A stretch of 64,000 nt of DNA from Epithemia pelagica (GCA_946965045.2 OX337239.1:1240001-1304000), one strand, 5' to 3'; shown: positions 34,286-46,281, counted from the first letter of the stretch. A program made the numbers and translations. Notes: generated from the sequence alone by a model not told the origin.

Positions 34286-36219
34286 GATTGTCGTAATGCT
34301 TCTTTTGAATGATGTATATTATGGTTGAGATCGTGTCCATGCGATCCGATCACCATTACCACCGTATCTTCCTTGATCCGCGACCGCGAGCTCTTTTTGT
34401 GTCTTTTCGCCATCTGTTCTATGCCAATCTCTATCAAACGATAGCCACTCCTCTACTAGTCGCTAGTCTTAGCCCTCTAGTTACTATTGATCTTCAAGAA
34501 GCTCTAGACAAACGACGATAAGTCAAAGTCATCGTATGGAGGTCCTACAAAACATCCATGACCTGACTGTGGACGTCCAGAACTAATCGAGCCACTGACT
34601 GTTCTTGTGGAGATGAGGTCCCACGTCGAAGAACCATGAGACCAACAACCATCCGGGGCGATATCCATGCCGTCTTGATGACGTGGTATAAATCGTCCCT
34701 TTTCATCAGTATTGCCTTATGCTACTGAAAACCTCGTAGAGACCTGTGCCATGACAACCGCAACCCTGATATGCAACGGTTTGTGGTTCGTTTCGTGATA
34801 TGGCCTCAGCGATATAACCCGTTTCCAATATGGCAGACACCAGGTACCAGGTCCCCAGCGGCTCTTGAAAAGAAGATGAGCAGCAAAGCTGAGAGCACCA
34901 GGTCCTATCATATCAAACGCCATGGTCATGGAAATATGCGAGTGGAATTCGTGTGATCGTGCCGCCCATTGACTCTTCCAACTCTTTTCAAGGGGAATCG
35001 ATTCCTCCTAACATTGCTGCTTGTAATGGTATAAATTTCGTGAGGGGGTTCTTCGCGTGGCGCGCCATTGGGTCGTTTACTGGGACTCTCCTTAAGAAGG
35101 CTTCCCCGAAGCCGACACTCATCTTTTGTAGGGCAAGATACTCACCCAATGAAACCGGTAGGGATAGTGTTGGGTTCTCCCTCCAAGCGACACACGACAC
35201 ACGACTCGTCGAAAAACATTTCGCGCCGCTCCCGAGTCCCGAGAGATCATGAACCACGAACCACGATTTGTGAAAAAAGTTTGGCTTTCTTTATCCCAGA
35301 GTAATAGTAGAGCATATAAAACTGTGATTGCCGTAAAAACATTTTCCTCTCGTTTCCATAGAACCAAACAGCCATCTCATGATGTAGCTCCTTCTCCCTT
35401 CATGTTAGATTTTTCATGTACGAAGATTGAAGACAAAGAGACCAGGACTGAAGAGTAGCCGAAGAGACTAGAAGAATCGAACGAAGTGACCACGTAGACT
35501 CAAAGAAGGGATCCCGCCAGTTGGAACATGGAGTGCATAGACAACCAAAGGGATCGCGCCTTCTCTTAGTATGGTATGTGGCCATGACATGGTACTTTTT
35601 ATTTACAGCCACACTCACACCGACATAGTTGTTTCAGATCGGTTTTTCAGGGTTGTCGATGTACGATGATTTTCGATATCACGAGAACACTTGAGATGAA
35701 TGACTGATGATGGTTTTGTCGTACTTATCTTAGAGGGATGCTTAAATGGCCTTCAAAAAGCCTTAGATATCTCTCATCCTTCGGTACTGCGACTTTTTTT
35801 CAGAATTCACTTGTCATTCATGTTTGGTACTTGATCGACAAGCGAACCGTCATGATGACTTGACGGGCAGTACTCAACGAAGAGAACAGGACCTCAAGAA
35901 GCATTGTCTTTCCTCGACATGCTTTGTTTATTCTTCCCATGGCATGAAAGGGCCATGTGATGGCGATTGGGAATCGTTAAGGAAAGGGGGCCCATTGATA
36001 CTGTAACCGTCATCCTACAAGAATTTCAAGGCGACGACAAAATGATAGTCTGGCGGGAGTACACTTGTCCGTGAAAGCCGTCCACAATAGTAATAACAAT
36101 ATCACCCGTCAGGTTGAGAAAAAACGCGAAATCACGACGAGTTCATTGTCGGAATCGAGTTGGAAGAAATCGGCTCCCTAATCACAAAATGTTGGTGCCG
36201 CCGTGAATACTACTACGAT
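34286..36219. other. Long non-coding interval (1.9 kb)
   Basis: All open frames are short and overlapping, with no domain, splice-linked continuation or repeat recognised. No tRNA-like cloverleaf was seen by eye. Confidence 0.4.
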
Positions 36220-37875
36220 TTACATACTATCCCATTTGAACTCTCCGTCTGACATGACATCACCATGATTCCTATGATGGCTAGTACGTTCTTGTCCCCT
36301 TTCATTGTGTGGATGGTTTTGTTGCGCCGTGGCCTCTTTTGCCTCGTGCCTTTCGCGCTCTTGTGAGAAAGATGACGGCTGTTGCCGTCTTCCCAGAGGC
36401 GATTGCTTCCATTCCTGATGACGGAGGTTGCGTCCTAAACCGGAATTGTTTCCCTGGTACGGCATTCGCGTCACTTCTGGCTGGGATTGTACGGCCATGA
36501 ACGTATGTGATGCTCGATATTGATTCCTTGCCACAATGGGATTTCTGGCAGGTTCTGGTGGAAGAAATGCTTGGTGGTAATGGACTTGTGAAGGCCTCCT
36601 CGAAAAATTCTGGCGATCTTCTTTCAAATCAACAGTGCTCAGATGACGACGATGCCTTTCATTTTCGCTTTGACATTCGCCACTCTTCGGCATGGCTGCT
36701 GCAGAACTAGTTGGCCATGGATGAGGTGCACCTTTTGCACTACCGTCCTGAAGTAACCTTATCCCCGCCTCGACCGGGTCAACATGGCGGGCACGTGGGT
36801 TAGAATAGTCCTTGTGCTTTTCTCTCATTGCCATGATGCCCGCTCTGTCCCCCAAAACATTGAGCGCATGGTAATGATCACCTGTACCCCATGCTGTTCC
36901 CGATCTTGGAGTGTGCGCATATGGCCCAATGTGGCTGACGCTCATGGGACGAGGATCGGGTGTGGTTGGTTCACAAGTGGTTGTGGTTCTGTACGGTGTG
37001 ACTTTGCTCTCCCATGTGTTCGCAAAAGAACGACCGGTGATAGAGGAACCAAATGTCGTTGGGTTCATCTTATTGTGCGTTTTGGAAGTCGCGCAACTGG
37101 TTTTTTGTGGGAATCTTGTATGACCAAAGGTCTTTTCCCGTGTTTGATGACGAGCAGTTTTAGTTGTCATGGATTCAGCAGAATTCGACATTGGAGGGAC
37201 GGTCAAAGGAATTGAAGAAAGGAGAGAAGCATGGTCCCTGCTCTTGGCCTCTTTTCCGATCGATATCATGGTTTCTTCTTCTCCAAGTGTGAGAGGATTC
37301 ATTGTTTCTGACGGTGCGACCGGGTTGTTTTCGATTAACAGCCACGGTTTCGATTTCTTGGTTCTTCGTCGATCGATGTCATTGTACGTGCGAAGGGCAT
37401 GGGAAACCTTTTCTCGTCGGGACGTCGTGTCAATTTCTAAGTATGTCTTGAGATCCGGCTCGTACTTCAGAAAACGACCACCATAGGCTTGCACAATATC
37501 CAAGACGAGTCGAGTGAGTCTCGACTTTTCACTTCGTGTGGCCGTGGGTGATTGATAGGCTTTGTGATGCATCGCAATCACTACATTGTATCGAAGGTTT
37601 CCGGGATGCTTGTGGACCAAACTGTTGTGAGAACATATCACGTCTGTTGCTTGCAACTCAAGCAAATGTGGCTGCTCATCTCGCGACAGGAGGGATGCCG
37701 ACCCTGTGACATTTTCCTCATTCTTAGTTGTACTAGGACAAATACTGGCCTCCTCTTCCATGTTAGTAAGGGTCTCGTTCATATCTCTTGTTTGATACTT
37801 TACCACGTTGTGTCTATGGTTCTCTGGTTGGTCATTGCTTCCACACTGCAGGTGATTGGTATGCAATAAAATCAT
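36220..37875 (-). CDS. DUF6824 domain protein (diatom-type, putative nuclear)
   Basis: A 551-residue single-exon frame. Residues about 78-165 match the DUF6824 pattern: TDVICSHNSLVHKHPGNLRYN, then YQSPTATRSEKSRLTRLVL, DIVQAYGGRFLKYEPD, YLEID and RREKVSHALRTY. A basic patch (DIDRRRTKKSKPW) follows. The rest is low-complexity, rich in Thr, Pro, Arg and His. The family is abundant in diatoms and of unproven function; a DNA- or chromatin-related role is inference. A paralogue with the same first residues (MILL.TN.L) lies at 59859. Both genes carry an identical 17 bp block about 250-270 bp upstream of the ATG. The start is supported by that shared N-terminus. Confidence 0.83.
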   Translation of the reverse strand: MILLHTNHLQCGSNDQPENHRHNVVKYQTRDMNETLTNMEEEASICPSTTKNEENVTGSASLLSRDEQPHLLELQATDVICSHNSLVHKHPGNLRYNVVIAMHHKAYQSPTATRSEKSRLTRLVLDIVQAYGGRFLKYEPDLKTYLEIDTTSRREKVSHALRTYNDIDRRRTKKSKPWLLIENNPVAPSETMNPLTLGEEETMISIGKEAKSRDHASLLSSIPLTVPPMSNSAESMTTKTARHQTREKTFGHTRFPQKTSCATSKTHNKMNPTTFGSSITGRSFANTWESKVTPYRTTTTCEPTTPDPRPMSVSHIGPYAHTPRSGTAWGTGDHYHALNVLGDRAGIMAMREKHKDYSNPRARHVDPVEAGIRLLQDGSAKGAPHPWPTSSAAAMPKSGECQSENERHRRHLSTVDLKEDRQNFSRRPSQVHYHQAFLPPEPARNPIVARNQYRASHTFMAVQSQPEVTRMPYQGNNSGLGRNLRHQEWKQSPLGRRQQPSSFSQERERHEAKEATAQQNHPHNERGQERTSHHRNHGDVMSDGEFKWDSM

Positions 37876-39475
37876 GATGTTTCTCTGAGAGTCAAACTAT
37901 GATTGTCTTGCAGGGTGACCGTAGAAGAAAACGCAGTCATTTAAAAAATAAGATAAATGCGCTTCGTTGTCCGGCCACTGTGCGCAGAACTCTACTCTTC
38001 TACTCCTTAGGAGTAGATTGAGACATGTTAGCGCTCTGGATAGAAATGAAAGCGGAGCGATGATGACATAGTCTTTCCAAAATCGTGACAACAACGCTTT
38101 GCAGTCCCCTCGAAGAAAATACGAGCTCGCCTCGCTTGCGAGAACGAGTATAAAACACTCTACGATGCTCAATACTAAAACAATAGAAGAGTCCGAGCCA
38201 GATAATTCTTGTTTCAGTGTTTTCTTATCGAGCCCAACACAACTAATCGATCCTGTCGAGTCACAGAGCTGTATGGGCATATATAATTCACAGAGACAAT
38301 GTAATATCTCTGCTCGCAGGGCATAGATTGAATCACATAGGGCAATTGTATCCTGGCTCGATAGGTATCCATTGTGTGGTGTCTTCTTGGGAAATTGTGA
38401 ACGAACGAGAAAAATACAGAGACGTGTGTTCGACCCATCAACAGCACGGGATTACGGATAACATGCAACACAAAGAGAGGACCTTTAAGGCAAGAGTTTC
38501 TTCTCATTGCTGAAATCTGAACTACAATCACAGTGTCAAGAATCCCTCATGGCGACACGAAAATCCTTACCTAGCAAGTGGTTCCTATAACCCTATAACT
38601 CAGTGCCACCGGCGACTGGTTCAGCTATGGTTCTACATTGAAATGGATCCACATTGCAAAAGGCATCACATGTGGGGTTAGGTATGTCGACTTCTTACCG
38701 TACAATTCAGCGGGAACAAAAGCCACCGACTAATATCGCCGTGCCGAGGGAGTCCTCGTCTTTCAATTTTGTCTGCAGGTTCAGCAGCATCGCCGGGCAC
38801 TAAAGATAGAGAAATAATCCCGCCATATAGCATCATCCTTTCTGATACTTATCTCTTATCATGGTGGATCTTCCGCGTACCAGTTTGTGAGGAATACGCA
38901 GGACGACCGACGTAGACTTTCTGGAGCAAGAGTGTTACGAATGCTTTGGAAGCATGTAAAAACGTTGATCTTGCCGGGCTTCCTGTCTGTGATCTCGTTC
39001 AAATAAGACATGACCGTTTGATACTAGGACTGTGTTGTCCTTCAAAACTCCAGGAATAACTCGTCCGACTTAGAAGGTGTGTCACTTCCTATTAAAAAAA
39101 ACTCACAACGTCACTCTCTGTTGAGTAGGTAGGTGGAAGCCAGAAATCACGTATCGTTCTACGTCAAATGCGAAGAATTCGTAAAAATCAAAAGACAGGA
39201 GGATGACAGCGAAGGACAGGCTTGATGACAGATGTTAGTTCAAGGTGGTCAACAGTACTTCTTCTGTGTCTGGGCGCAACATTGTGCAAGTCGGGCTTTG
39301 TTCCCTGTTTCACAGCAATTTTGAAGTCTTTTTCATTTGCTGACTATCGTTATTTTAATAGATTCGTTGTGAAGACAACTGGGTATCGGATACAGTGTGG
39401 TATTCTTCTGTCGTCTTGGTGGGAGGCGGGAGGGTCTACTGTTGGGTCGTTTCATTATAGACCGAATCTTCTCTC
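37876..39475. other. Non-coding interval with palindrome and shared upstream block
   Basis: It contains TACTCCT-T-AGGAGTA (38001-38015), a perfect 15 bp palindrome, and the 17 bp block at 38123-38139 shared with the other DUF6824 gene. The rest shows only short ORFs without domains. Confidence 0.5.
38123..38139 (-). promoter_or_regulatory. 17 bp upstream block shared by the two DUF6824 genes
   Basis: GCAAGCGAGGCGAGCTC on the minus strand, 248 bp upstream of the ATG at 37875. The identical 17-mer in the same orientation relative to its gene is at 59575-59591. It is either a conserved regulatory site or residual homology from the gene duplication. Confidence 0.45.
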
Positions 39476-40144
39476 TTAGAGCAACAAGGTTGGTTCCCCA
39501 CTGTCGTCGTCTGGATCAAACAAAACAATGTCTGATTCTTCTTCATCGTCACGGTCATAGGGTGTTGCTTCATCCCAGGCAGACGATGCGGCCTCGTCTC
39601 CACCCTGTTGTTGTTTCTTGTGTTGCGCCACAGCTTGCCAGTCTTCATCTGTGGCTTGTCGTTCCTTACTCGGTGTTTGAGCTTGCGCTCGAGCCCGTGC
39701 GGCAGCCAAATACGCGGCCTCCGATGTCGGATATTTAGTCTTTAATTGCTGCAATTCCTGCTGCAAAGAACCGGTTTCCAAAATCAACTTTTCGTCATCA
39801 CTATTATTCTCAGGAGGGCTGCTCCAACAAACGGTAGGATGAATCTTGTTACAGGTGAAACTGTGAATGTTTCTCTGGGATGAAGCTGTCGTGGTGAGTA
39901 CGGAAAAGGCAGCTGTGGTGGTGGTGGCGGTGGTCAAGAAGAGCAAAATTGCACGGCTTGCTGTGCTGCTACTCCCAGTGCTTGTCGCTGTCACCAAAGC
40001 ATTAATCCAGAGCCACTGGATTACAAGGAACCGCGATAACATCATTGTTGTCCCAGTATCCGGTTGTCTCTGGTTTCGACGTGTCTTTAGGGATTCTGCG
40101 GGTGTCTGATGTTCTGTTGAATATGAATGGACATCATGAATCAT
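39476..40144 (-). CDS. Small hypothetical protein, possibly plastid-targeted
   Basis: A 222-codon frame. The likely start is the second Met region (MMLSRFLVIQWLWINALVTA, about 40045), which puts a hydrophobic segment at the N-terminus. The frame also allows a start at 40144. A second hydrophobic stretch ends in TTAAFSVLTTTASS, compatible with the Ala-Phe cleavage motif of diatom plastid precursors. The mature part has a predicted helix (LQQELQQLKTKYPTSEAAYLAAARARAQAQ) and a strongly acidic C-terminus. No family was recognised. Location is inference from the N-terminus. Confidence 0.6.
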   Translation of the reverse strand: MIHDVHSYSTEHQTPAESLKTRRNQRQPDTGTTMMLSRFLVIQWLWINALVTATSTGSSSTASRAILLFLTTATTTTAAFSVLTTTASSQRNIHSFTCNKIHPTVCWSSPPENNSDDEKLILETGSLQQELQQLKTKYPTSEAAYLAAARARAQAQTPSKERQATDEDWQAVAQHKKQQQGGDEAASSAWDEATPYDRDDEEESDIVLFDPDDDSGEPTLLL

Positions 40145-40525
40145 GATGATGACATGATGGAAAGTTCATTTTTGATGGGTCGCGGATGGAAGTGGCACGC
40201 TCGTCTGGCCGTCGTTTCTCCTGTGGTTTGATAGCAGATAGCATATCTAGCATGCACTTCTATTTTTAGCTGGAAGAATGAAGCATGTGTTCTTTCAAAC
40301 ATAAAAGAGGCAAGTACAACGTACAACAGAAACGATTTCACTACGGGAAGTCCTTTTACTTGTACCCAAGAGACTCTAGGTGGGAGATGGATTTCATTTC
40401 CTTAGCTACGGTGAGGTAGAAAGTTGCTGCGGTCGAGACTCAACCAAAGGTAATTGTGTGTGCGTGCTTTCGATGCCCATTCGTTCGTTTGGGCCAGGAA
40501 TACCTGGATTTCCCATTTTCATATA
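40145..40525. other. Intergenic between small hypothetical gene and eS21 gene
   Basis: Nothing recognisable. It is the 5' flank of the minus-strand gene starting near 40045-40144 and the 3' flank of the eS21 gene. Confidence 0.4.
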
Positions 40526-40777
40526 TTACGATGTACTCGTGGCGGCATCGTGTTTGCGTACCAATTCGGTCAAGGCCATGTCCCCCTCAGATTTGAACCG
40601 AATGTATCCGCTCGTGCAAAAGGCCGTGGCATCACCTGTGGCCAATCCAGTTTCCGGATCGACATTGGCGACATGAATTTGGACCGAGGCATGATCCTTG
40701 GCCGTCAACAAGCGATTCGTCCACGAGCATTTGCGGGGGACGTACAAATCCACAGTAGCACCAGATTCGTTTTGCAT
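40526..40777 (-). CDS. RPS21: 40S ribosomal protein S21 (eS21)
   Basis: A structural component of the small cytosolic ribosomal subunit. The complete 83-residue frame starts MQNESGATVDLYVPRKCS and continues TNRLLTAKDHASVQIHV, the conserved eS21 N-terminal half. It ends TSGYIRFKSEGDMALTELV, where other eukaryotes have a FxRxQGDxDxAL-type stretch. Length is within the family range (about 80-87). A short KHDAATSTS tail follows. No intron is needed. The gene is divergent to the prolyl-tRNA synthetase gene, sharing an about 0.8 kb upstream region. That would allow coordinated expression of two translation genes (inference). Confidence 0.93.
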   Translation of the reverse strand: MQNESGATVDLYVPRKCSWTNRLLTAKDHASVQIHVANVDPETGLATGDATAFCTSGYIRFKSEGDMALTELVRKHDAATSTS

Positions 40778-41602
40778 GTTGTTTCAGTACTGGTCAAAAG
40801 TTTTAGGTGCTGTAAAAATATTTCAGAGAGAAGGGTGGGCGACAACGACCAACCGCCATATCATAGTCATTTCCCAGATGAAGTATGATTGAAACGTGGT
40901 ATGTTGTTGCGTTGTGTTTATGCCGCACCAGATAACACAATCGGTTGGTGTTGAATCAATATTCGAAGAAGTCGTCGCAATCCCATATAATATCAGTTCC
41001 GTCCAAACGAATCAAATTCAAATAGTCGTCGAGAGACACAGGATAACACAGCAAGAAGAACCATCTTGTGAGTGGTTTGCGATCAGTCAATCAATGGGTT
41101 GTACAATAAGCCATGGGATTTTTGCCACACTTTTGAACAATGTAGTGACCGATGGGCTGAACAGACAATGATTTTCTACTAGAAGGAAAGTCGGTGGTCT
41201 TGCGTTTGTTTGTTCACGTACCAAGTTGTCTGCTTCTATTTGTTTGCCTCCTCTTTGGCAGCCGTTCTTGTTGTGTTGGTCTGCCATGTCTACCGTTTAC
41301 CGCTTTACTAGAACCAAAGTCACCGAGGACCCGACCAAAGCACCGACCGCGTTACCATCCCGAGTCTGTCTGTATGTGTGGATCTTCTTCAAAAAGATCC
41401 CTCGCACGTTTCGGTCACTCGGCATCCGGTGCGCAAATGTACATGTCTGTTGCATCCACGAAAAATCAAACATCAACGCCAGAAAAGGAATCTTGACCTC
41501 TCACTTACGCAAAACCTTTTCAAACTTGCCCGAGGGTCCTGATTGAAACAATCACGTTGTCGTCCTTGTTGATTGTTACGCTCATTATAGATTTGAACTT
41601 CC
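40778..41602. promoter_or_regulatory. Shared divergent upstream region of eS21 and prolyl-tRNA synthetase
   Basis: The 825 bp between two divergent translation genes. No core element could be identified by eye. Open frames at 41194-41546 were considered as an upstream exon and not accepted, because an in-frame TGA lies shortly before 41603. Confidence 0.4.
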
Positions 41603-44600
41603 ATGTCTTCTTCCAAACTATCCTCAACCTCTTGGGTTTGTTCCCTTCCCAGTCTGTCCAACCAATGTTTGGAATCCTTGTTGATTCCCTCCGTGGCGTG
41701 GGTGACGGATCATGACTTGCAATATCAACAAGACGATGGTGGTTCGACGGTCTTGTCGTGTACGCATCATCACCAGTGGTCCAATGTGCAAAGGCCTTCC
41801 ACCGTCATGGCGCGAGGATGGGTGGGGGCCGTCCGTGTTTTGGCTAAACAAGCATCGGCCACCACGTCTGACTGCTTATCCTGGACAGCCATTCACGATG
41901 CCTGGATTGAGGCAGCCCATTCCACCTTGTGGCCCATTTGGAAACATTCGCTGCAACAACAAACATCCGCAACAGCAACCAGTGGTAGGTACCTGCATCA
42001 AGAATGTTCAACAAGACGAAAGAGGGAAAAGCAAAGAGGATAAGCGTATGGTTGAGGATTCTCACATTATGCCTTGCTGTTTTGTCAATGTTTCATTAGA
42101 AACGTCCGCCTTGCTGGAAGGTGCCACATGGGATTTTGTTCAACGTTTGGATCGTCAGTTGCACTTGAATACGTTTTTGGTACAAAATGTGGCATCGGTG
42201 GTGGATGTCGTATTGGTTCAAATGTTGGCCAGCATCTTGTTTGGTACAACGGCAAGTACATCCACTTTGACCAAACTTCCACTCCACGTTCATCGATGGA
42301 TGACAACCGTCTTGCACAAGCTGCAAGCCTGTTTCCCCTATCGTAGTATGGCGGGAGGATGGCGCTCAATTGGATTGCAACGAGACAATATTTGGCAAAT
42401 GTGGCTGGAACAATTGGAGACCAAGTGTACCATTGTCGAGAGCACTGCTGCCGCGGTGGAACCAACCACCACCACCACCACGACCGCACCTACAACCAAG
42501 CCGCAAGAAACGACCAGTGTCAAGAACAACCAGAAACAGAAAAAGACTGAGACGCCTGCAGTTGCAGCGACCCCTACTCCTGCAGCCAAGGCAGAGACGC
42601 CATCGTCCGTGTCGGATGACGATTCGAACAATCCCATTTTGCAAAAGCTGCAAGCAAGTGGCGTGCCGTTTGAATTGTACAATCACGCGGCCTGTCATAC
42701 GGCAGAAGAACTCGTCCAAAATGTCCCATTGTCGGACGCGTCGCATTCCCATACCAAAAACTTGTTCGTCCGCGACAAGAAACATGGCCATTTCTTGGTC
42801 ACCTTGGCCGCCACCAACACCACCTTTTCCACCAAATTCTTGGCCACAGCACTCAAGTTGAAAGGCAAGACCAATTTGCGATTGGCTGATGCGGCTATCT
42901 TGCAAGCCAAGTTGCAAGTTAAACCAGGATGTGTCGGGCCTCTCTGCATGGCCTTGGCCAAACAAGAGGAGGATCCCAAGGAGAACGTAACGCTGGTGCT
43001 GGACCAATCGCTTCTTTCCTGCACCAAGATTCATTCTCATGCCTTGCGTAACGATGCTAGCGTTCAACTAACACCAGACGATTTCCAATCCTTTTTGACC
43101 AAACACTGTAATGTAACGCCTGTGTTGGTAGATTTTGGAGCATCCGCAACAGGAGTAGAAAGCAGCGATGCGGCACCTGCCAAGTCCAAACCACAGGAAA
43201 AGAAGGTCGAGGCCCCCAAATCCAAGGCTCCCAGCAAGGCCGCCTCGACGGTTTCAACTGCATCGTCGAAAAAGAGCAACAAAAAGGGTGAAACTCTTTT
43301 GGCCTTGCAATGGAAAAAGCTGGAGAATTTTGCTTCCTGGTATTCCGATGTAATTGTCTTGTCGGAAATGATTTCCTATTACGATATCTCCGGGTGTTAT
43401 ATTTTGCGCCCATGGTCGTATAAAATGTGGGAATTGATTCAGTATTGGTTCAATGACCGGATTCAAGAATTGGGTGTTGAAAATGCCTACTTTCCCCTCT
43501 TTGTTTCACAAGACCGCCTGGAACGCGAAAAGGACCACGTCGAAGGCTTTGCCCCCGAAGTGGCTTGGGTTACCAAGTCGGGCAGTGGCGATTTGGCCCA
43601 GCCAATTGCCGTTCGTCCCACTTCCGAGACGATTATGTATCCAGCCTATTCGGATTGGATTCAGTCGCATCGTGACTTGCCTCTCAAATTAAACCAATGG
43701 AGTAATGTGGTACGATGGGAATTCAAATACCCTACCCCGTTTTTGCGTACACGTGAATTTTTGTGGCAAGAAGGACATACCGCCCATGCCACATATGAAG
43801 AAGCGGATGAGATGGTAATGCAAGCCTTGGATTTGTACCGACGTGTCTATGAAGAGTTGTTGGCAGTCCCCGTTGTTCCAGGGTATAAGACCGAGAAGGA
43901 AAAGTTTGCCGGAGGATACCGTACCACAACGGTGGAAGCTTATATTGCCGGGTCGGGACGGGCTATTCAAGGTGCTACGTCGCACAATCTGGGACAAAAC
44001 TTTGGCAAAATGTTTGATATTAACTTCCAAAATGACAAGGGCGAATCGCAAGTGCCGTGGCAGACGTCATGGGGATTAACGACCCGAACGATTGGTGTCA
44101 TGGTCATGGTGCATGGTGACGATACAGGCTTGGTCTTGCCTCCTCGCGTCGCGCCTCTTCAAGTGGTGATTGTACCCATTGTTAGCAAAAAGTTTACCCG
44201 CGAACAAGCCGCTCCCTATTGCGAAGGTATTTTGCAAGATTTGCAACAACAAAAAATTCGAGTCAAGTACGATGATCGATCCCTGTACAATCCTGGATGG
44301 AAGTATAATCACTGGGAGCAAAAGGGTGTCCCAATTCGTATTGAAGTGGGACCACGGGATGTCGACAACAAGTCAGCGCGCATTGTGATTCGGCACAATC
44401 AAGACAAGCAAGACATGCCTGTGGACGGATTGGGCAAAGCACTTGTGGCGTTGTTGGAGACGATTCAACAAGACATGTTTACAAAGGCCAAAGAAGCTCG
44501 TGATTCCCACTTCGTTCAAGTGACGGATTGGAAAGACTTTGTTCCCAATTTGGAAAAGCATAATTTGGTTTTGACGCCCTGGTGTGGTGGCAAGTACGAA

Positions 44601-44807
44601 GAATGGGAAGACACTGTCAAGGAAAAGAGTCGTCAAGAGTCCTTGGCAGCGCGTGGAGAAGACGCCGAAGACGAAAAAACGTCTACAAGCGTGGCCGCCA
44701 AGACCTTGTGTATCCCCTTTGATCAGCCAGAATTGCCAGCTGGAACCAAATGCATTATTAGTGGCATGGATGCTACCTGTTGGGTACTCTGGGGACGATC
44801 CTATTAA
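41603..44807 (+). CDS. Cytosolic-type prolyl-tRNA synthetase with GST-like and YbaK-like N-terminal domains
   Basis: A class II synthetase that charges tRNA-Pro. Exons 41603-41984 and 42100-44807 give 1,029 residues; splicing joins TATS-E-TSALLEGATWDF. Residues about 1-245 look like a GST-like fold of the kind used for multisynthetase assembly (the C-terminal half is clearest). A Thr/Lys/Ala linker leads to a YbaK/ProX-like domain (about 307-445: FELYNHAACHTAEELVQ, NLFVRDKKHGHFLVTLAA), which in relatives deacylates mischarged Ala-tRNA-Pro. The catalytic core starts about 524: motif 2 RWEFKYPTPFLRTREFLW, the conserved QEGHTAH, and motif 3 GDDTGLVLPPRVAP. Then come the HGTP anticodon-binding domain and the zinc-binding-like C-terminus ending WGRSY, typical of archaeal/eukaryotic ProRS. 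YbaK-ProRS fusions are known in some protists. Confidence 0.95.
41985..42099 (+). other. Intron of prolyl-tRNA synthetase gene
   Basis: The donor is GTAGGT at 41985 and the acceptor ATTAG ends at 42099. Length is 115 bp. It splits a Glu codon. Confidence 0.82.
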
Positions 44808-45214
44808 ACAACTCTCGTCTCGTTCTCAGGGCACAACGACAGGCAGGAAAACTCACGAATTCCCGTATAAACAAAAAGAAATGGAAACAGCGTACGTGTG
44901 GTTTGAAAGTAATGACCACCTGGAAACTTTCTGGAAACTTCAGATTAATCATCATAACATTATAATCATTCCTTATCATTATGATTAATCCATGGGGGTG
45001 CTTTTCTTTGCAAGATAGCACTCGCTTATTGAATATGAGGTACTTGCGTAGTTTCCAATACCCTCTTCTGTTTCTGTGGTGACTACATATACAGCGTACG
45101 CCCATGTATCGATAGATGAATGGCATTGTTCGGTGTACATGCGCATGTTGCGGATCCCTGCTATCCCCAACGATTGTTCTACTACGGTGTCTTCCAATCT
45201 CCCTGGAGGGTCCA
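44808..45214. other. Intergenic between convergent genes
   Basis: 3' flanks of prolyl-tRNA synthetase (plus) and heme oxygenase (minus). Nothing else was recognised. Confidence 0.5.
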
Positions 45215-46281
45215 TTATAGAATGTAAGCATTCAAGGCAGCTCCTACGGAAAAGGCCTCGGGAGTGGCATCAATACAGGCTTGTCGTTCTTCGTCCGTCC
45301 ACTTGGCGGCCATGGTTTCAATCGACTCCTTGACGGCATTCTTGATTTCCTTCAGATTGCCCTCCCACTGTTGTCCAAACGGCAAACAAGAGAGAAACCA
45401 TCAGCAAACGAAAATGTACAACGAAAATTCATGAGACCCTGGGGCCAATGACATGCTGTATAACTCAAGCGTCATAGTTGAAACGCAGGAATCGACCAAC
45501 CGAAACATACCTTGTAAAATTCCATAGGTGGATCGGGAACATCTTCAAACAACTGTTTTTTCATGGCTTGTCCAATCATCCGTCCCCCTGCCGTATGGGC
45601 AAAGTAAAAATTGTAATAATGGCACACAAGCGCGGGAATGTTATTTCTCAACTGTTGCAATACCTCAGCATATTGGCGTCCGGCCGCACCGACCGAGACG
45701 GTCAATGTTGTACTGGGCATGAGGGACATTTGCGTCTTTTTTGGACTGGACGAGGGAAAATACACATCCATCATCCAATCCACATCATGTCGCAAGGCTG
45801 TCGTTCGTTCCAATCCAGTTTGGCGAAAGGCTTCCAACTCTGGCAATTGCTCCACCAACTCTTCAAAGGTGGCGTAGACATACTGAGAATCGATCAAGTA
45901 TTGCAAATAGTCCGCATGGGTGGGAGGGGCTTTCTTTGTGGCCTCTTTCGACGGAGCTTGACCTTCTTGTGGCGCTTGTTCCCTGGTATGCAACCGCATG
46001 GCAGCCCCCCGCAATTCCGAATCAATAAACGAATATGATGTGCTTGCTGTCGCAGCAGTCGAGTCGGCCGTCTCAGTGGCAGTCGACGACAATGCCACCG
46101 TCGAAAACTGTGGCAGTGGTAAAATGGAGCGTTGAACGAGTCGTCCTTGTTGTTGTTGTTGTGGAGGCACCATGAGCACAAAGGCCATTGTCAATCTTGT
46201 GGAGCTGCATGTCACCACAACCAAGAGGAGGAGGAGACCAAACCGGTTCCATGATGATACGGGTGATTGGGAAGATATCAT
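45215..46281 (-). CDS. Heme oxygenase, plastid (HO1/HY1) type
   Basis: Opens heme to biliverdin IX-alpha with release of iron and CO, the first step toward bilins and phytochrome chromophore. Exons 46281-45511 and 45367-45215 encode 307 residues. The second exon supplies the conserved end beginning WEGNLKEIKNAV and finishing SVGAALNAYIL. The proximal heme ligand lies in ELRGAAMRLHTREQAP (His98). The distal helix region is CHYYNFYFAHTAGGRMIG (220-237), and FRQTGLERT is also characteristic. The N-terminus has a hydrophobic signal (GLLLLLVVVTCSS) followed by TMAFVLMVPP, a variant of the plastid ASAFAP cleavage motif, so plastid import is likely. The intron is phase 0. The unspliced frame would end 12 codons into it. 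Confidence 0.92.
45368..45510 (-). other. Intron of heme oxygenase gene
   Basis: The donor is GTATGT at 45510 and the acceptor ACAG ends at 45368 on the minus strand. Length is 143 bp. The EFYK|WEG junction matches the family. Confidence 0.9.

Noticed and set aside
41194-41546. Possible upstream exon of prolyl-tRNA synthetase
   Set aside because: No convincing donor, and an in-frame TGA lies just before the ATG at 41603; the GST-like domain reads naturally from 41603.
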